From: Hydrogenovibrio halophilus DSM 15072
Lineage (GTDB): Bacteria > Pseudomonadota > Gammaproteobacteria > Thiomicrospirales > Thiomicrospiraceae
Assembly (NCBI RefSeq): GCF_000384235.1
Contig: NZ_KB913033.1
Location: 813,164 to 877,163, forward strand
Reading direction: 5' to 3'
DNA: 64,000 nucleotides
The first letter of the stretch is position 1, and every line of letters starts with the position of its first letter. Below, piece by piece: positions 63,644 through 64,000 of the stretch. A program made the translations under genes and the position numbers. A model generated the notes under the pieces. It was not told where the DNA came from. It made no database searches and was given only the letters and a program-made list of their open reading frames with translations.

Positions 63644-64000
63644 TTATGATTTGGATTTATAAGGGTTGGCGACACCGGCTGGCGGGTGTTTGTAGCGTTT
63701 GTAGCTCCATTGATATTGCGCCGGAAATTGGCGCACGAGCGTTTCCACCGTCTGGTTCAGTGCCGTGGCCGCTTCCTGTGATTCCGCGCTGGCAATGGGG
63801 GTCTCAACCGGTTGCACATGCAACACATAACCCTGCCCCTTGGGCAGACGCTCGGCCAGAATGGTCACCGCGGCGCAATCGGTTTTCGAGGCCAGTTTCG
63901 ACACCAGCAGCATGGTCCGCGCCGGATGCCCGAAAAACGGCGCATGGACACTGCCGCGTTTGCCAGGGTCCTGATCGGGCAGAATCCCGACCAGTTCGTT
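63644..64000 (-). CDS. Lipid A acyltransferase (LpxL/HtrB family), truncated by the right edge
   Basis: An open frame of about 118 codons enters from the right edge and stops at 63644. It shows Ile-Leu-Pro-Asp-Gln-Asp-Pro-Gly-Lys, Ala-Pro-Phe-Phe-Gly and, near the end, Gln-Tyr-Gln-Trp-Ser-Tyr-Lys-Arg-Tyr-Lys, the C-terminal features of LpxL/LpxM-type lauroyl or myristoyl acyltransferases at the inner membrane. The start, HxxxxD motif and membrane anchor are outside the window. The specific acyl chain cannot be told. Confidence 0.85.
   Translation of the reverse strand, partial: NELVGILPDQDPGKRGSVHAPFFGHPARTMLLVSKLASKTDCAAVTILAERLPKGQGYVLHVQPVETPIASAESQEAATALNQTVETLVRQFPAQYQWSYKRYKHPPAGVANPYKSKS

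Overview
The window is a contiguous piece of a gammaproteobacterial chromosome, densely coding. I saw no rRNA, tRNA, CRISPR array, transposase or prophage gene. Gene order is typical of Gammaproteobacteria: rpe-gph-trpE-trpG-trpD-trpC; topA and dprA diverging from def-fmt-rsmB; a DUF4390-ntrY-ntrX-trkA-trkH run; ubiK-comM. A tkt-gap-pgk-pyk-fba block with a Calvin-subtype class II aldolase, plus rpe and gph for phosphoglycolate, suggests an autotroph. A SulP anion transporter coupled to a tandem universal-stress protein and a rhodanese fit a sulfur-oxidising chemolithoautotroph of the Thiomicrospira type. No Rubisco gene is in the window, so the lifestyle is an inference.

Layout. 1-7434 (minus strand): rpe, gph, trpE, trpG, trpD, trpC, a GNAT acetyltransferase and an unrecognised protein cut by the left edge. 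7653-9705 (plus): psiE-like gene, purC, bioD. 9777-17014 (minus): fba, pyk, pgk, gap, tkt. 17427-23195: rhodanese (plus), an RND permease/adaptor pair (minus) and a DUF3365-type haem protein (plus). 23268-26656 (minus): a CDF metal exporter with a cysteine-rich tail, cca and an NDUFA9-like NAD(P)-binding protein. 26864-28999 (plus): ycgL, superoxide dismutase, a thioredoxin-fold protein and a YqaA-like membrane protein. 29029-36662: a diguanylate cyclase coupled to a small exported protein, a metallo-beta-lactamase-fold protein with a degenerate first metal motif, an exonuclease, hisI, truD, a lipoprotein, a CHAD protein and a methyltransferase. 36738-50147: rep, an iron-type alcohol dehydrogenase, a SafE-type membrane protein, comM, ubiK, a second diguanylate cyclase, a SPOR protein, argS, topA and dprA. 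50264-63558 (plus): def, fmt, rsmB, DUF4390, ntrY, ntrX, trkA, trkH, a methyltransferase, SulP and the stress protein. An LpxL-type acyltransferase is cut by the right edge.

Many neighbours are translationally coupled through ATGA or TGATG overlaps (GNAT-orf1, adaptor-permease, cyclase-small protein, lipoprotein-truD, ubiK-comM-SafE, SPOR-argS, fmt-rsmB, ntrY-ntrX, SulP-USP), which helps fix starts.

The most striking non-genic signal is a 12-bp perfect palindrome, ACCAGGCCTGGT. I count 13 exact copies and five one-mismatch copies, where far less than one is expected by chance. It usually lies between A/T runs. It forms the core of many intergenic terminator-like hairpins, sits once in a divergent promoter region, and also lies inside several genes. 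That pattern resembles dispersed recognition sequences such as DNA-uptake or chromosome-organisation motifs. The competence-associated genes comM and dprA are both in the window, but the function of the repeat cannot be settled from sequence alone.
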